Assembly (NCBI GenBank): GCA_016183235.1
Contig: JACPFA010000013.1
Coordinates: forward strand, 18,682-82,681
Length of the DNA: 64,000 nucleotides
Direction of reading: 5' to 3'
DNA from: Deltaproteobacteria bacterium
GTDB taxonomy: Bacteria > UBA10199 > DSSB01 > JACPFA01
Positions 42,630-52,357 of this stretch are shown piece by piece (position 1 is the stretch's first letter; the number at the start of each line of letters is the position of its first letter). The notes under the pieces were generated by a model, which saw nothing but the letters and a program-made list of their open reading frames with translations, had not been told where the DNA came from and searched no databases. Both the position numbers and the translations under genes were made by a program.

Positions 42630-45310
42630 GGATTATCCCCTTCTTCTCGTTGTTGCAAAAACCACAATAGTTTTGAATAGGGGTGTCTTTCTTGTTCATC
42701 CAAAAAGTCTTGTTCAATGGCTCCCACACCCCTGGGAAGAAAATAAACATTATTAGAAGGCAGCCTAAAGGTAAACAGCAGTGGCACAATCATGCCAAAG
42801 GGACGTAGGGTTCTTTGATCCACATCCACTTCCAAGTGGTAATCCCCCCAGGCATATCCCTTAAAAATCTCTTGATGTGTGGGGTCGTCTCCCTTCATTT
42901 TAGGTAAGGCGGTCTCCCACTTTTGAGGAAGGGGCTCCTTTACCCAACGAGCGTATTTTCTGCGTGGCCTGTAGGATCCATCTACCCATACGTAAACGTC
43001 CCGATGGGGAAGCCACTTTTTTGTGGATCGACCCTTTTGATCTAAGGTTAACTGAACCCACTGCTCTCCAATGGCATTGGCCGCCCAATGGGTCCAAGCA
43101 AAATAGGGAGGCCCCACCATTTGACAAGCACTGTCTAGTAATTGCATGTCACCAGGCAGTGGATTAAAATGGGTTCTCAAGGGATAGGGATTAGAAACAA
43201 AGCCCCCTGCCGCATCTTTAAGAAATCTTGGTTTTCTGTATCGACGGGTTTCAGGATCAACAAGATATGGGCCATCTTGATTGCCCACTAAACTTAAACG
43301 CCCAAGACCCACGAAATGGTTTGGATCATAGCTTAAGTCTTCCATGTTTCCCGTGAACCGACCATCTAAAGCAAAATAATGGACCAACCCGCGCGACGTT
43401 TTAGCTAGCAAGGGATCATGAAGCCCCTGAAGACTAAAAGCAAAATCCGCACCTGAAAAAGCAACATGTCTTTGGTTGGGCCTCCATTGTATTTCAAGGG
43501 GATCTTCCGAAATACTAGATAGCTTTATATGGATAGGGCCCCTTATTTTCCCCGTCTTTGAAACACAAGCTGGCTGTTCTGATTCATTATTGGCTAAAAT
43601 TTGAAAATCTTTTAGACTGAACTTAAAAGTATCTTCATCTATTTGAGCACGATCAAAGGCAATAGAAATTTTAGATTGATGAAGATCTAGAAGATCTCTC
43701 CATCCAAATCGGTCAGCAGAAAATTGTAGGCTAAAAATATCTTTCTCACCCCTTGCCATTCCCAGGAGGAGCCTTGCACCCCCAAGCATAGACAATAGTT
43801 TTTTATCCGAAGACTTTTGAGAATATTCAAAATCGATTTGAGTACCCTCACCCACCCACCACATGCTGGCAGGGCTAGTATCAATGCTTCCATGAGTGTG
43901 TTGTTTGTCTGAGCGAAAGTCAAACTGAGTATGAGTAATCAAATGACCAATAGAGTTTGGCAATTCATAAACCCAATGCTGCCCCTGTGCCCCCCAGCGG
44001 TCAAATAAATCCATAATATTAGGAAATTCTTGCAACAGATGACGAACGTTTAAAGGAATTTCTGTATGACTTTCAAATTCCCAGCCTCCTTCAGCCCCAG
44101 AACTGGCCTGTAGGCTTAGCGTAAAACCATCGTTAGTAAAAAAACTTGGTTTAAAACCGGGGATGTCTGTTAACGTGATATTGAAGTGATCTAGCAGCGG
44201 CTCACCGCTTTCTGTTTCGATCACTTCAATATCTTTGAAACGCAAATAAGTCGTACCTTTCTGAAAGTTTATTTTTCCATCGAATAATGGAAGTTCTGTA
44301 TTCACAAGTAGGCTGCCCAAAACAGTAACCTTTCCAACAAAGGGTAATAAAAAATCTAAACTAAAATGAAATACTCCATTAATGTGGGTGCGAAGAGACA
44401 ATCGGGTAACGTGTAATCCTGATAGAAAGGTTAAAGCCTCTTCACGCTCATGGTCGACAATTTCGCTTTGACGGGCATCGGCCCAAATTTTTCCACCCAG
44501 AAAAGCCCACTCAGACATTCCTGTTTTTGGAGAGGTCTTAAAGACCCATGGCATGACCTCTATTTCAAAGTTTGAAACATCTAATTTTGGAAACCTAAGA
44601 TCTTGATCAGGAAAAGTCACCGTGGCATCAAAGCTTGAAGCCCCAAAGGCAATGCCATTGGGGATGACGAGTCTCGTCATCTCCCTTACATTGATCGTAA
44701 TTTTGGCATTTTTAAATATATCTTCTAGAATATTGAGGGGGCCATTATTGCCTTTTGCTTCAGAATAACATGTTGTTACATAAGGAAAATCGGAAGGGCC
44801 TGAATCGGTTTTTTGTTCTGAACTGAATAAGACTCCCAAGAGGTCGTTTACCCGAAGCGCTGAAGGTAGGCTTCCGTTGTCTTCTTTTAACGCATCTGGA
44901 AGATAGTGGTTTAAAGATTTTCCAACCGGTCCATCGTTGAAAAGCCAATTTGAAGCGGCAAAAAATCGATCAGGGGTTGAGCTAAGCCAAAGCTCACCAT
45001 ATTCAATAAGATCACCCTGTGAATCACGGTGAGGTGGGTACCAGTATGTTAGAGCAGGATCTGAAACATCAACAACAATTCCGTTAACTTCAACACCACG
45101 AGTCTGAAGAAGTTTTCTACCTAGGAAGAAAAAATTATTGCGGATCGATAGATCTCCAAAAAGCTTGGCGTTGTTAAATTCAAAATCAACACTATTGTAC
45201 TTCCAATCATTACAACTAATATTGCCTTTCAAATCGGCAGCAATAGAGATAGTCGCCTCATTAATATGTAAATCCACGGGGCTTGTAGGACGGATAGGGG
45301 GAAGAACCAT
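42626..45310 (-). CDS. Giant unknown beta-rich protein (894 aa)
   Basis: 894 aa from ATG 45310, with an AAAGG Shine-Dalgarno 8 bases upstream. No signal peptide or anchor. Composition and rhythm are of many beta-strands (VDLHINEATISIAADLKGNIS, GKVTVLGSLLVNTELPLFDGKI, THTQFDFRSDKQ), again recalling AsmA/DUF748-type repeats. The C-terminal third is rich in Trp, Pro and Tyr (YFAWTHWAANAIGEQWVQL). No recognisable family. It is the first gene of a two-gene unit with the 1101-aa protein, and the shared layout suggests a complex. The 155-base upstream gap is shared with a divergent RHH/PIN pair. Confidence 0.8.
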   Translation of the reverse strand: MVLPPIRPTSPVDLHINEATISIAADLKGNISCNDWKYNSVDFEFNNAKLFGDLSIRNNFFFLGRKLLQTRGVEVNGIVVDVSDPALTYWYPPHRDSQGDLIEYGELWLSSTPDRFFAASNWLFNDGPVGKSLNHYLPDALKEDNGSLPSALRVNDLLGVLFSSEQKTDSGPSDFPYVTTCYSEAKGNNGPLNILEDIFKNAKITINVREMTRLVIPNGIAFGASSFDATVTFPDQDLRFPKLDVSNFEIEVMPWVFKTSPKTGMSEWAFLGGKIWADARQSEIVDHEREEALTFLSGLHVTRLSLRTHINGVFHFSLDFLLPFVGKVTVLGSLLVNTELPLFDGKINFQKGTTYLRFKDIEVIETESGEPLLDHFNITLTDIPGFKPSFFTNDGFTLSLQASSGAEGGWEFESHTEIPLNVRHLLQEFPNIMDLFDRWGAQGQHWVYELPNSIGHLITHTQFDFRSDKQHTHGSIDTSPASMWWVGEGTQIDFEYSQKSSDKKLLSMLGGARLLLGMARGEKDIFSLQFSADRFGWRDLLDLHQSKISIAFDRAQIDEDTFKFSLKDFQILANNESEQPACVSKTGKIRGPIHIKLSSISEDPLEIQWRPNQRHVAFSGADFAFSLQGLHDPLLAKTSRGLVHYFALDGRFTGNMEDLSYDPNHFVGLGRLSLVGNQDGPYLVDPETRRYRKPRFLKDAAGGFVSNPYPLRTHFNPLPGDMQLLDSACQMVGPPYFAWTHWAANAIGEQWVQLTLDQKGRSTKKWLPHRDVYVWVDGSYRPRRKYARWVKEPLPQKWETALPKMKGDDPTHQEIFKGYAWGDYHLEVDVDQRTLRPFGMIVPLLFTFRLPSNNVYFLPRGVGAIEQDFLDEQERHPYSKLLWFLQQREEGDNP

Positions 45311-45414
45311 GAGGGAGCCTTTGTAAGTCCTTGAAATCCAGTTATTATTCCCCCGTCTGGTTCATCGTCAAAATGATGTAGATGTTGCGGTGCAATCATT
45401 CGACAGATTGTGCC

Positions 45415-45463
45415 TTGACTTATAATATCTCTTGGTATTATATTTTTATAAAAAGGTAATACC
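45415..45463 (+). promoter_or_regulatory. Candidate promoter and operator of the RHH/PIN toxin-antitoxin pair
   Basis: A -35-like TTGACT (45415-45420) and a -10-like TATTAT (45436-45441, 15-base spacing) lie just before the antitoxin. An inverted repeat, GGTATTA (45434-45440) and TAATACC (45457-45463), overlaps the -10 and the ribosome-binding region. This is the layout expected for autorepression by a ribbon-helix-helix antitoxin. No experimental support. Confidence 0.45.
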
Positions 45464-45465
45464 TT

Positions 45466-45759
45466 ATGAATCATTTACTTTCGTTTAAATTACCAACCGG
45501 GCTTTTCTCTTCTTTGGAAGCCACCGCCAAACAAGAGGGGGTGTCTAAAGGGGCACTCGTACGCAAAGCGCTAGAAAAGTTTCTAAACAAACCCACAAGC
45601 AAAAGCGAACAAATCAAAAAAATTACTAAAGGTTTGTTAATGAGAAAAAAAATTTCGCCCCCTAAAATCGATTGGAATTATTTGCGAGAAAAAGTTTCTA
45701 CCAAACAAAGATTAAGCCCTGAAGAAGAGGTTTTGGCATCTCGCAGGCGAAATTTATGA
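45466..45759 (+). CDS. Ribbon-helix-helix (CopG/MetJ-type) antitoxin
   Basis: 97 aa. The first ~45 residues (LSFKLPTGLFSSLEATAKQEGVSKGALVRKALEKFL) fit a ribbon-helix-helix DNA-binding domain. The C-terminal half is basic and probably wraps the toxin. It overlaps the PIN gene by 4 bases (ATGA). Confidence 0.85.
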   Translation: MNHLLSFKLPTGLFSSLEATAKQEGVSKGALVRKALEKFLNKPTSKSEQIKKITKGLLMRKKISPPKIDWNYLREKVSTKQRLSPEEEVLASRRRNL

Positions 45760-46205
45760 AAAAGGTTTTTATTGATTCTGACATTTTCGTCCGCGATCTG
45801 CGCTACCCGAGGGATTCAAGAACAGAAGCAAATCAAAAGTTTATCGAAAAGATCCAGGCTCGAAAGGGGTTAGGGGTAACCTCTATTTTCAATCTTTTGG
45901 AAATCTGTGGGATTTTATCCTTCAATTTATCCGCCGAAGAATTATTGCAACTTTATGGTGATTTTATCAATTATTACAAAGTACAAATTCTCTTCCCCGC
46001 AGATGCAAATGGAAATTTGCAATATGATATTATAAAGATTTTTGGCCAAATTCAAAAAAAACAAAGTTTGGGAGATGCCCAAGTCAGCTATGTGGCTGAA
46101 CGATTCGCCTCACAACTATCCTGTTTTGTCTCTTGGAATGCCCCACATTTTACAGAAAAACTCCCCCTTCCCATCAAAACCCCAGAAAAATATCTCCTCA
46201 TCTAA
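45756..46205 (+). CDS. PIN-domain ribonuclease toxin (VapC-like)
   Basis: 149 aa. PIN acidic residues: Asp7 and Asp9 (FIDSDIF), Glu49 (NLLEICG) and Asp107 (SLGDAQ). The usual fourth acid position in the C-terminal strand reads SWNAPHF, with Asn128 in place of Asp, a common variation. Encoded directly after an RHH antitoxin, so a type II VapBC-like module. Target RNA unknown. Confidence 0.87.
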   Translation: MKKVFIDSDIFVRDLRYPRDSRTEANQKFIEKIQARKGLGVTSIFNLLEICGILSFNLSAEELLQLYGDFINYYKVQILFPADANGNLQYDIIKIFGQIQKKQSLGDAQVSYVAERFASQLSCFVSWNAPHFTEKLPLPIKTPEKYLLI

Positions 46206-46245
46206 CCACAGTTGACACATTCTCTATTCCCTGCGAAAAAACCCT

Positions 46246-48987
46246 ATGGTCAATTTTCGGGAACGCTATGCGGTGTTTATTGTCAAAAACTTTAAAGCAA
46301 TTATCAGCCTAGCCATTCTACTCGCTGTTGCTTCGGGGCTTTATGCCGGTTTGCGTTTAGAAAGCAAAACTGGGGTACTCGATCTTTATTCTGAAAAAAA
46401 TCCCATCTTTAAGCGCTTTATTGGTTTTAGTGAATCTTTTGGGGTGGCCGAAGATCTCATGATCGTTGTGGAGGGCGAAGATGCTGCCTTGCAACGCCAG
46501 GCTATTGAAACCTTGGCGCAAAATTTATCTCAAGACCCGCATCATCTTATCAAAAGTTTGCTCTATCGGCTAAATGTAGAATTTTTTGAAAAACATTTTT
46601 TAGAATTTTTATCTGCAGAAGAGCTTGAAACCATTCACCGTGAGATTAAAGACCCCAACGGAGGAGTGCGGGCTTTATTTCAAAGTAAAGACTTGGCGAG
46701 CTTTTATAAAGCTCTTAACGCTAAGCTTCGTTTAAGTTTAAAAAAAGGTTCTTCCTTAGATGCAGAAGCAACCGTCAAAAATCTCAAAAATTTGCTTCAA
46801 CCTCTGGTCGCTATGCAAGCGGCCCTGGAGAAAGATGATTTTTCAACAAGCCCTTTTTCTACGAAAGGGGCCATTTTAGATGAACAAGGTTATTTAAGAG
46901 CCACTCCAGGGAATTTTTATATTTTATTTTTGCGCCCGAATGAATACCGTCAAGATTATAAATACGCTCAAGAATTAGTGAAGTGGTCTCGCGAAGTTGT
47001 TCAAACCGTTCGAAACCAATATCCCCAACTCAAAATCGGCATTACCGGTGGGCCGGCCTTGGCCCACGATCAGTTCACGGTAAGCGAAGCCGACATGAAT
47101 ATCGCAACTTTATTTGCCTTAGCCACCACTATGCTCATTTTCTTTTTTGCATTTAAAGCCTTTGGCCGCCCACTCTTAGGACTTGCCACCCTCCTACTCT
47201 GCATCAGTTATACCTTTGGCATGGCCACCCTCACGATTGGCTACCTCAATATGTTTTCTTTGGCCTTTGTGGTGATTATGATCGGGCAGGGTACCTATTA
47301 TGGGGTTCACATTGTCGCTCGATATGAAGAATTTTTACAAAAAGGTCTCTCGGTTACAGAGGCCGTTAGTCAAAGTGTCATCCACAACTTTCGTAATATC
47401 ACGATTAGCGCCCTTACCACGATGACTGCCTTTTTTACTGCCGCTTTGATTGATTTTAAAGGCTTTGCCCAATTGGGATTTATTGCTGGAGTCGGGGTGC
47501 TGATGAGTTGCGTCGGCATGCAACTTATTTTGCCGGCCTTAATCTTATGGCGTGAACAGCACCGCACTATTAAAACCGTTCAGCCTCAAATAGCATTGCC
47601 TGGGAAATGGGCTAAAATATTTGCTCAAACGGTTGACCGATATTCTAAGGCGATTATTATCTTAGCTATCATTGGGTTACTGGGGGGGATGTATTTATTT
47701 TTAAGCCCCAACCACGGCATTGCCTTTGATCATAATCTTTTGAATCTACAGGCCAAAAATACCGAAGCGGTCGATTATGAAAAAAAACTGATCGATACTA
47801 ATTTAAGCCCACGAGCCGGGGTTTATATTGTGAATGATTATGCCGTGGCTCAAAAATTAGCGACTGCTGCAAGCCTTTTGAAATCGGTGAGCCGAGTGGA
47901 ATGGGCCGGAGATTTTTTGCCCAACCCCAACCTTCGCCCTCAAGTAATTAAAGAAACTAAAAAATCTCTGCGCTTGCTCAACGCCAACCCAGTTAAAGAA
48001 AAAATCACGGTCGCTGAAGTGCAGCAACTGCAAGCGGAATTGAAACAGCTACAGGAAAATTTTGTTAAGATTCAAAATCAGGCCTTCAATGTTGAAGGTG
48101 GTGATCAAATTATCAACATTTTGGAAGAAGGCAATGCGACGATCACCTCGATTCAAAACATTCTCGATGATGTCATTGCGAGCGAAGCGCGGCAATCTTC
48201 AGCTTTAAACAAGTTCCAAAATCTATTTTTCAAAACCTCTCGCCATTATTTTTCGCAAGCGACCAAAAGCCAAACCTTGGCTGAAAAAGATATTCCCGAA
48301 GGTTTGCTAAAACCTTTTATCAATCCTTTAGGGCAATTTGCGGTGTATGTTTTCCCTCAAGTAAACATTTGGGAAAAATCCTCTTTGTTTCAATTTGTAG
48401 AAGACTTGCGCTCGCTCGATCAACAGGTAACCGGCTCTCCCATTATGTTTAAAGCCATCATTGATATGGTGGAATCAAACTATTTTAAAGCGGCGACTTA
48501 TTCAGCGATCGCTATTTTTATTTTATTCTTCATTAATTTTCGATCCCTCAAACTGGCTTGTTGTTGTTTTATCCCTTTGATTTTCGGGGTGAGCTGGCAC
48601 TTTGGGCTGATGTCGCTATTGGGGTTAACCTTTAATACCGCCAACATGATTGCCTTGCCGATGATTTTAGGGATTGGCGCCGACAACGGGGTGCATTTAA
48701 TGGAACGCTATTTAGAAGAACCTTCGCAAGGGGTGAATGTTCTGCTTAAAAGCACGGGCAAGGCTTTACTCATCACCTATTTTGATTCGGTAACTTCGTT
48801 TTTGGGCATGGCCTTCGCGCGTCACCAAGGGCTGGCAGAGCTAGGGCAGGTGGTGATTCTAGGGCTTACGACATGTACCTTAGCGGGAGTTATTTTGTTG
48901 CCAGCGTTATTGAAACATGTGTTAAAGAATAATATGTCATTGCGAGGCGAGCCGAAGCAATCTTCTCTTTTAACAAAGATAATCTAG
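46246..48987 (+). CDS. RND/MMPL-family exporter (HpnN-like)
   Basis: 913 aa, about 12 membrane segments in two halves, each with a large periplasmic loop and an SSD-like bundle (FALATTMLIFFFAFKAFGRPLLGL; GIGADNGVHLMERYLEE). Family members such as HpnN move hopanoids or other lipids to the outer membrane. Residues ~643-652 (VIASEARQSS) are encoded by a family A repeat inserted in frame in the second periplasmic loop. The last ~17 residues (MSLRGEPKQSSLLTKII) come from another family A copy that supplies the stop. Both are absent from what I would expect of the family. No adhering fusion or outer-membrane partner is adjacent. Confidence 0.9.
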   Translation: MVNFRERYAVFIVKNFKAIISLAILLAVASGLYAGLRLESKTGVLDLYSEKNPIFKRFIGFSESFGVAEDLMIVVEGEDAALQRQAIETLAQNLSQDPHHLIKSLLYRLNVEFFEKHFLEFLSAEELETIHREIKDPNGGVRALFQSKDLASFYKALNAKLRLSLKKGSSLDAEATVKNLKNLLQPLVAMQAALEKDDFSTSPFSTKGAILDEQGYLRATPGNFYILFLRPNEYRQDYKYAQELVKWSREVVQTVRNQYPQLKIGITGGPALAHDQFTVSEADMNIATLFALATTMLIFFFAFKAFGRPLLGLATLLLCISYTFGMATLTIGYLNMFSLAFVVIMIGQGTYYGVHIVARYEEFLQKGLSVTEAVSQSVIHNFRNITISALTTMTAFFTAALIDFKGFAQLGFIAGVGVLMSCVGMQLILPALILWREQHRTIKTVQPQIALPGKWAKIFAQTVDRYSKAIIILAIIGLLGGMYLFLSPNHGIAFDHNLLNLQAKNTEAVDYEKKLIDTNLSPRAGVYIVNDYAVAQKLATAASLLKSVSRVEWAGDFLPNPNLRPQVIKETKKSLRLLNANPVKEKITVAEVQQLQAELKQLQENFVKIQNQAFNVEGGDQIINILEEGNATITSIQNILDDVIASEARQSSALNKFQNLFFKTSRHYFSQATKSQTLAEKDIPEGLLKPFINPLGQFAVYVFPQVNIWEKSSLFQFVEDLRSLDQQVTGSPIMFKAIIDMVESNYFKAATYSAIAIFILFFINFRSLKLACCCFIPLIFGVSWHFGLMSLLGLTFNTANMIALPMILGIGADNGVHLMERYLEEPSQGVNVLLKSTGKALLITYFDSVTSFLGMAFARHQGLAELGQVVILGLTTCTLAGVILLPALLKHVLKNNMSLRGEPKQSSLLTKII
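48170..48203. repeat. Family A half-element inside the MMPL exporter gene
   Basis: TGTCATTGCGAGCGAAGCGCGGCAATCTTC, the family A sequence, read in frame as VIASEARQSS within the second periplasmic loop. The reading frame is preserved on both sides. Confidence 0.8.
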
Positions 48988-49025
48988 AATGGAAGATTCT
49001 TCGCCCTGCTGGGCTCTGAATGACA
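48935..49025. repeat. Family A repeat spanning the 3' end of the MMPL gene
   Basis: Starts TGTCATTGCGAGGCGAGCCGAAGCAATCTTC within the last codons of the exporter and ends GCCCTGCTGGGCTCTGAATGACA just before cstA. Confidence 0.8.
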
Positions 49026-49035
49026 GAACTATTTT

Positions 49036-50724
49036 ATGTCTCTACCTATCATTACCATAATATTTTTGGCCATCTTAGCCCTAGGCTATAAATTTTATGG
49101 TGGATTTATCAGCCGATTTTTTAAACTCAACGACAACACCCTCACCCCGGCAGTTGCTTTGAATGATGGTGTTGATTTTGTCCCCACCAAACCCTTTTAT
49201 TTATTAGGCCAACATTTTAGCGCCATCGCCGCGGCGGGTCCCATTGCCGGCCCTATTCTCGCTGCCCAACAATTTGGTTGGTTACCTTGCCTATTATGGA
49301 TTGGCATTGGCGTTATTGTCATTGGAGCGGTGCACGACCTCTCGGCCTTGATCGCCAGTGTGCGCCATCGCGGCAATTCGGTTGCCGAGATTGTTAAAGA
49401 AAACATTGGCCAACGCGCTTATTTAGCCATCATGGCGTTTATTTGGATCACCTTGGTTTATGTGATCGTTGCCTTCACCGATATCACAGCTAGCACTTTT
49501 GTGGGTCGTATTGAAGAACTCGAAGGCATGCAAGTAGGGTTTGAACGTGGCGGCGCTGTGGCAGCCGCTAGTGTCATGTATTTGCTGCTTTCTATTTTCA
49601 TGGGGGTCGTGCAAAAAAAGTGGAACCCCCCGCTATGGCTTTTAACCCTCATCTTTGTACCCAGTGCCTTAGGCGTCGTGTGGCTGGGGACTCAAGTCTC
49701 GACCCTCTTGTTACTCTCTAAACAATCGTGGGCCTTGATCATCTTGGTTTATTGTTTCATCGCCTCACTACTACCCCTTTGGCTTTTGTTGCAACCACGG
49801 GGCTATTTAGGTGGGTTCATTCTCTACATTGCTTTAGCCGTTGGGGTGATCGGAATTTTTTTTGGAGGTTATGAAATCAAACAAGCCGCTTTTAAAACTT
49901 GGACAGCCCCCGGGGTTAATGGTTCGCTTTTTCCTTTTCTCTTTGTCACCATTGCTTGCGGTGCCTGCTCAGGGTTTCATGGCTTGGTTTGTTCAGGGAC
50001 TACCAGCAAGCAGATTTCGAAAGAAAGCCACTGCCGCCAAGTGGGCTATGGGGGCATGTTGCTAGAAGCCTTTGTAGCTCTGATTGCGCTGGCCACCGTC
50101 ATGATTTTAGCCGATGGCGAAATTAAGGGAACTCCGGGCGCTATTTATGGTGCAGGCTTAGGCCGCTTTATCACTTTGCTTATTGGCGAAAATAATTTGA
50201 TCTTTGCGATTACTTTTGGGGCCATGGCCTTTTCGACCTTTGTCTTTGACACCCTCGATGTTGCCACGCGGCTGGCCCGTTATATTTTGCAAGAACTCAC
50301 GGGGAAGAAGAGCCGGATTGCTGCTGTCATTGCAACCTTGATGACGGTTGCCGTGCCGGCTTTGTTTATTGTGATTGCCAAAGAAGGGGGCTGGTCTTAT
50401 TTTTGGATTCTTTTTGGCACCTCCAATCAACTCATGGCAGCGCTCACTCTTTTGGGGATTACCGTTTGGCTTTATCGTTCGGGGAAAAATTATGGGTTTA
50501 CTTTAATACCCATGGTGTTTGTGATGGTTATTACTTTTTGGTCGCTCTTTAAACAAATGGGGAGTGCTTTTGCTCAATTGCACACCGCTACACTTAGCAA
50601 TCAAATCGTCTTGGTGAACGGGATTGCATCGACGGTATTGTTTTTGCTGGCAGGGTGGATTATTTTGGAAGCTTGCTTAAAACTGAAGATTGCCACGCTC
50701 GCCAACGGGGCTCGCTCGCAATGA
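49036..50724 (+). CDS. cstA: Carbon starvation protein CstA family transporter
   Basis: 562 aa, about 15-16 membrane segments. The family signature ALNDGVDFVPTKPFYLLGQHFSAIAAAGPIAGPILAAQQFGWLP is present near residue 40, and HDLSALIASVRHRGNSVAEI and CGACSGFHGLVCSGTTSKQI follow. CstA-type proteins take up pyruvate or peptides under carbon limitation. The C-terminal tail KIATLANGARSQ is encoded by a family A repeat (50685-50726) that also provides the stop codon. Confidence 0.95.
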   Translation: MSLPIITIIFLAILALGYKFYGGFISRFFKLNDNTLTPAVALNDGVDFVPTKPFYLLGQHFSAIAAAGPIAGPILAAQQFGWLPCLLWIGIGVIVIGAVHDLSALIASVRHRGNSVAEIVKENIGQRAYLAIMAFIWITLVYVIVAFTDITASTFVGRIEELEGMQVGFERGGAVAAASVMYLLLSIFMGVVQKKWNPPLWLLTLIFVPSALGVVWLGTQVSTLLLLSKQSWALIILVYCFIASLLPLWLLLQPRGYLGGFILYIALAVGVIGIFFGGYEIKQAAFKTWTAPGVNGSLFPFLFVTIACGACSGFHGLVCSGTTSKQISKESHCRQVGYGGMLLEAFVALIALATVMILADGEIKGTPGAIYGAGLGRFITLLIGENNLIFAITFGAMAFSTFVFDTLDVATRLARYILQELTGKKSRIAAVIATLMTVAVPALFIVIAKEGGWSYFWILFGTSNQLMAALTLLGITVWLYRSGKNYGFTLIPMVFVMVITFWSLFKQMGSAFAQLHTATLSNQIVLVNGIASTVLFLLAGWIILEACLKLKIATLANGARSQ

Positions 50725-50726
50725 CA
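50685..50726. repeat. Family A repeat forming the 3' end of cstA
   Basis: GAAGATTGCCACGCTCGCC...GCTCGCTCGCAATGACAT; the cstA stop TGA lies in the terminal AATGACA. Confidence 0.85.
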
Positions 50727-52208
50727 TTATGAATATTTCTCACTTAAATAATTCATAAAATATTTTGAATTCAAGGCCTCGCCGGTCACTTGAATACATA
50801 ATTCATCGGCTAAATAAAGCGAACCTTGTTGGTGAATTTTTTCTTTTAGCCACTGCCGCAAAATTTTCAAATTCCCTTTAGAAATTTCAGTTAACAAATT
50901 GGGAATTTGTTTTTTAGCTGTGGCAAAAAATTGTGCCGCATACATGGCCCCCAAAGTATAAGAGGGGAAATAGCCAAAAGTTCCCCCTGACCAATGCACA
51001 TCTTGCAATACGCCCTCACGATCGTTGGGTGGTGTAATGCCCAAATAATTTTGCATCTTTTGATTAAAAATTTCTGAGAGTTCTTTTACCAAAATTTTCC
51101 CACCCAATAAATCCCGTTCAATCTCAAAGCGTATCATAATATGAAATGGATAAGTGACTTCATCGGCATCTACCCGAATCAAAGAAGGTTTTACTTGGTT
51201 AACAAAGTGGTAAAGATCTTTGACCTCTGCCCCCTTTAAGGCATGGGGAATGAGAGTTTTGAGTTTAGGCGATAAAAATTCCCAAAAATTAACGCCTTGC
51301 CCCACTTGTTTTTCCCACAATAACGATTGTGATTCGTGCAGGCCCATTGAAACGGCTTCCGACACAGGCTGACCATAAAATTTTTCGTTCCGCCCTTGTT
51401 CATAAAGGGCGTGTCCTCCTTCATGAATCACACCCATTAAGGCAGAAACAAAATGATCGTCTTGATAACGAGTGGTAATTCTCACATCGCTGGGGCCTGC
51501 GCCTCCACAAAAAGGGTGCACCGAAGTGTCCAGCCTGCCTCGTTCAAAATCAAAACCCATTTGTTGTAAAATCAGCAGCCCCAATTCTTTTTGCACACTT
51601 TGAGCCACAGGGCCACCTGGCACCTTCGTAAGTTTAGAATTCTTGCGACTTAACAATTGATTCAAAAAAGGGATCAAAAAATCTTTGAGGGGTAAAAATA
51701 AGGCCTCAATTTTTTTGATATTCATGCCGGGCTCATAATCTTCGATCAACACATCATAGGGATGCTGATGGGCATCAATGGCTTGGGCTCGCTGCTTTAA
51801 TAACGAGAGGTATTCGTCTAAAATGGGTTGAAATTTTTTAAAATTGGCCCCAAGCCTCGCTTGCACCCACACTTCATGACCCCTTACTTCTAATTCTGCC
51901 AAGGCTATTTCTAGGTCAGCGGGGATTTTGACCAGTCGATCATAAGTTCGCTTGGCCTCTCGCACATTGGCCTTTTGCCAAGCATCGAGATTTTTTTCTT
52001 GTGACTGACACTCGGCCAATAATGCACCCAAACGTGGATCGGTCGCCCTTTGATGGTATAAACTAGTCAACGTAGCCATTTGCCCGCCCCTGGCTGAGAC
52101 AGCCCCTTTAGGCATAACGACTTCTTGGTCCCAATTAAGAATACCCATCACCGAGCCCAACTGGGATAATTCGGCCAAACGGGGGGTTAATTCGAGATAA
52201 GCATCCAT
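50727..52208 (-). CDS. M32-family metallocarboxypeptidase (carboxypeptidase Taq type)
   Basis: 493 aa, full length cytoplasmic zinc carboxypeptidase that removes C-terminal residues from peptides. The HEGGHALYEQG segment contains the zinc HExxH motif, preceded by the typical DVRITTRY; IRVDADEVTYPFHIMIRFE is the substrate-binding DxRxT/IRxxADE-type signature. The C-terminal DVHWSGGTFGYFPSYTLG is also typical. Convergent with cstA, sharing only the repeat end. Confidence 0.95.
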   Translation of the reverse strand: MDAYLELTPRLAELSQLGSVMGILNWDQEVVMPKGAVSARGGQMATLTSLYHQRATDPRLGALLAECQSQEKNLDAWQKANVREAKRTYDRLVKIPADLEIALAELEVRGHEVWVQARLGANFKKFQPILDEYLSLLKQRAQAIDAHQHPYDVLIEDYEPGMNIKKIEALFLPLKDFLIPFLNQLLSRKNSKLTKVPGGPVAQSVQKELGLLILQQMGFDFERGRLDTSVHPFCGGAGPSDVRITTRYQDDHFVSALMGVIHEGGHALYEQGRNEKFYGQPVSEAVSMGLHESQSLLWEKQVGQGVNFWEFLSPKLKTLIPHALKGAEVKDLYHFVNQVKPSLIRVDADEVTYPFHIMIRFEIERDLLGGKILVKELSEIFNQKMQNYLGITPPNDREGVLQDVHWSGGTFGYFPSYTLGAMYAAQFFATAKKQIPNLLTEISKGNLKILRQWLKEKIHQQGSLYLADELCIQVTGEALNSKYFMNYLSEKYS

Positions 52209-52357
52209 GAGTATTCCGCCTATACTCTAAATTAGGTTGTTTTTTCTATTGAAAAACTCAGCCTTTTATATAGTGTCCCCTTAAGTCAAGGGGGTAAAAC
52301 TTGTCATTGCTTTCTCCCCTTATTTTATTCACTAACAAATGCCAAAGGACGCTTCTT

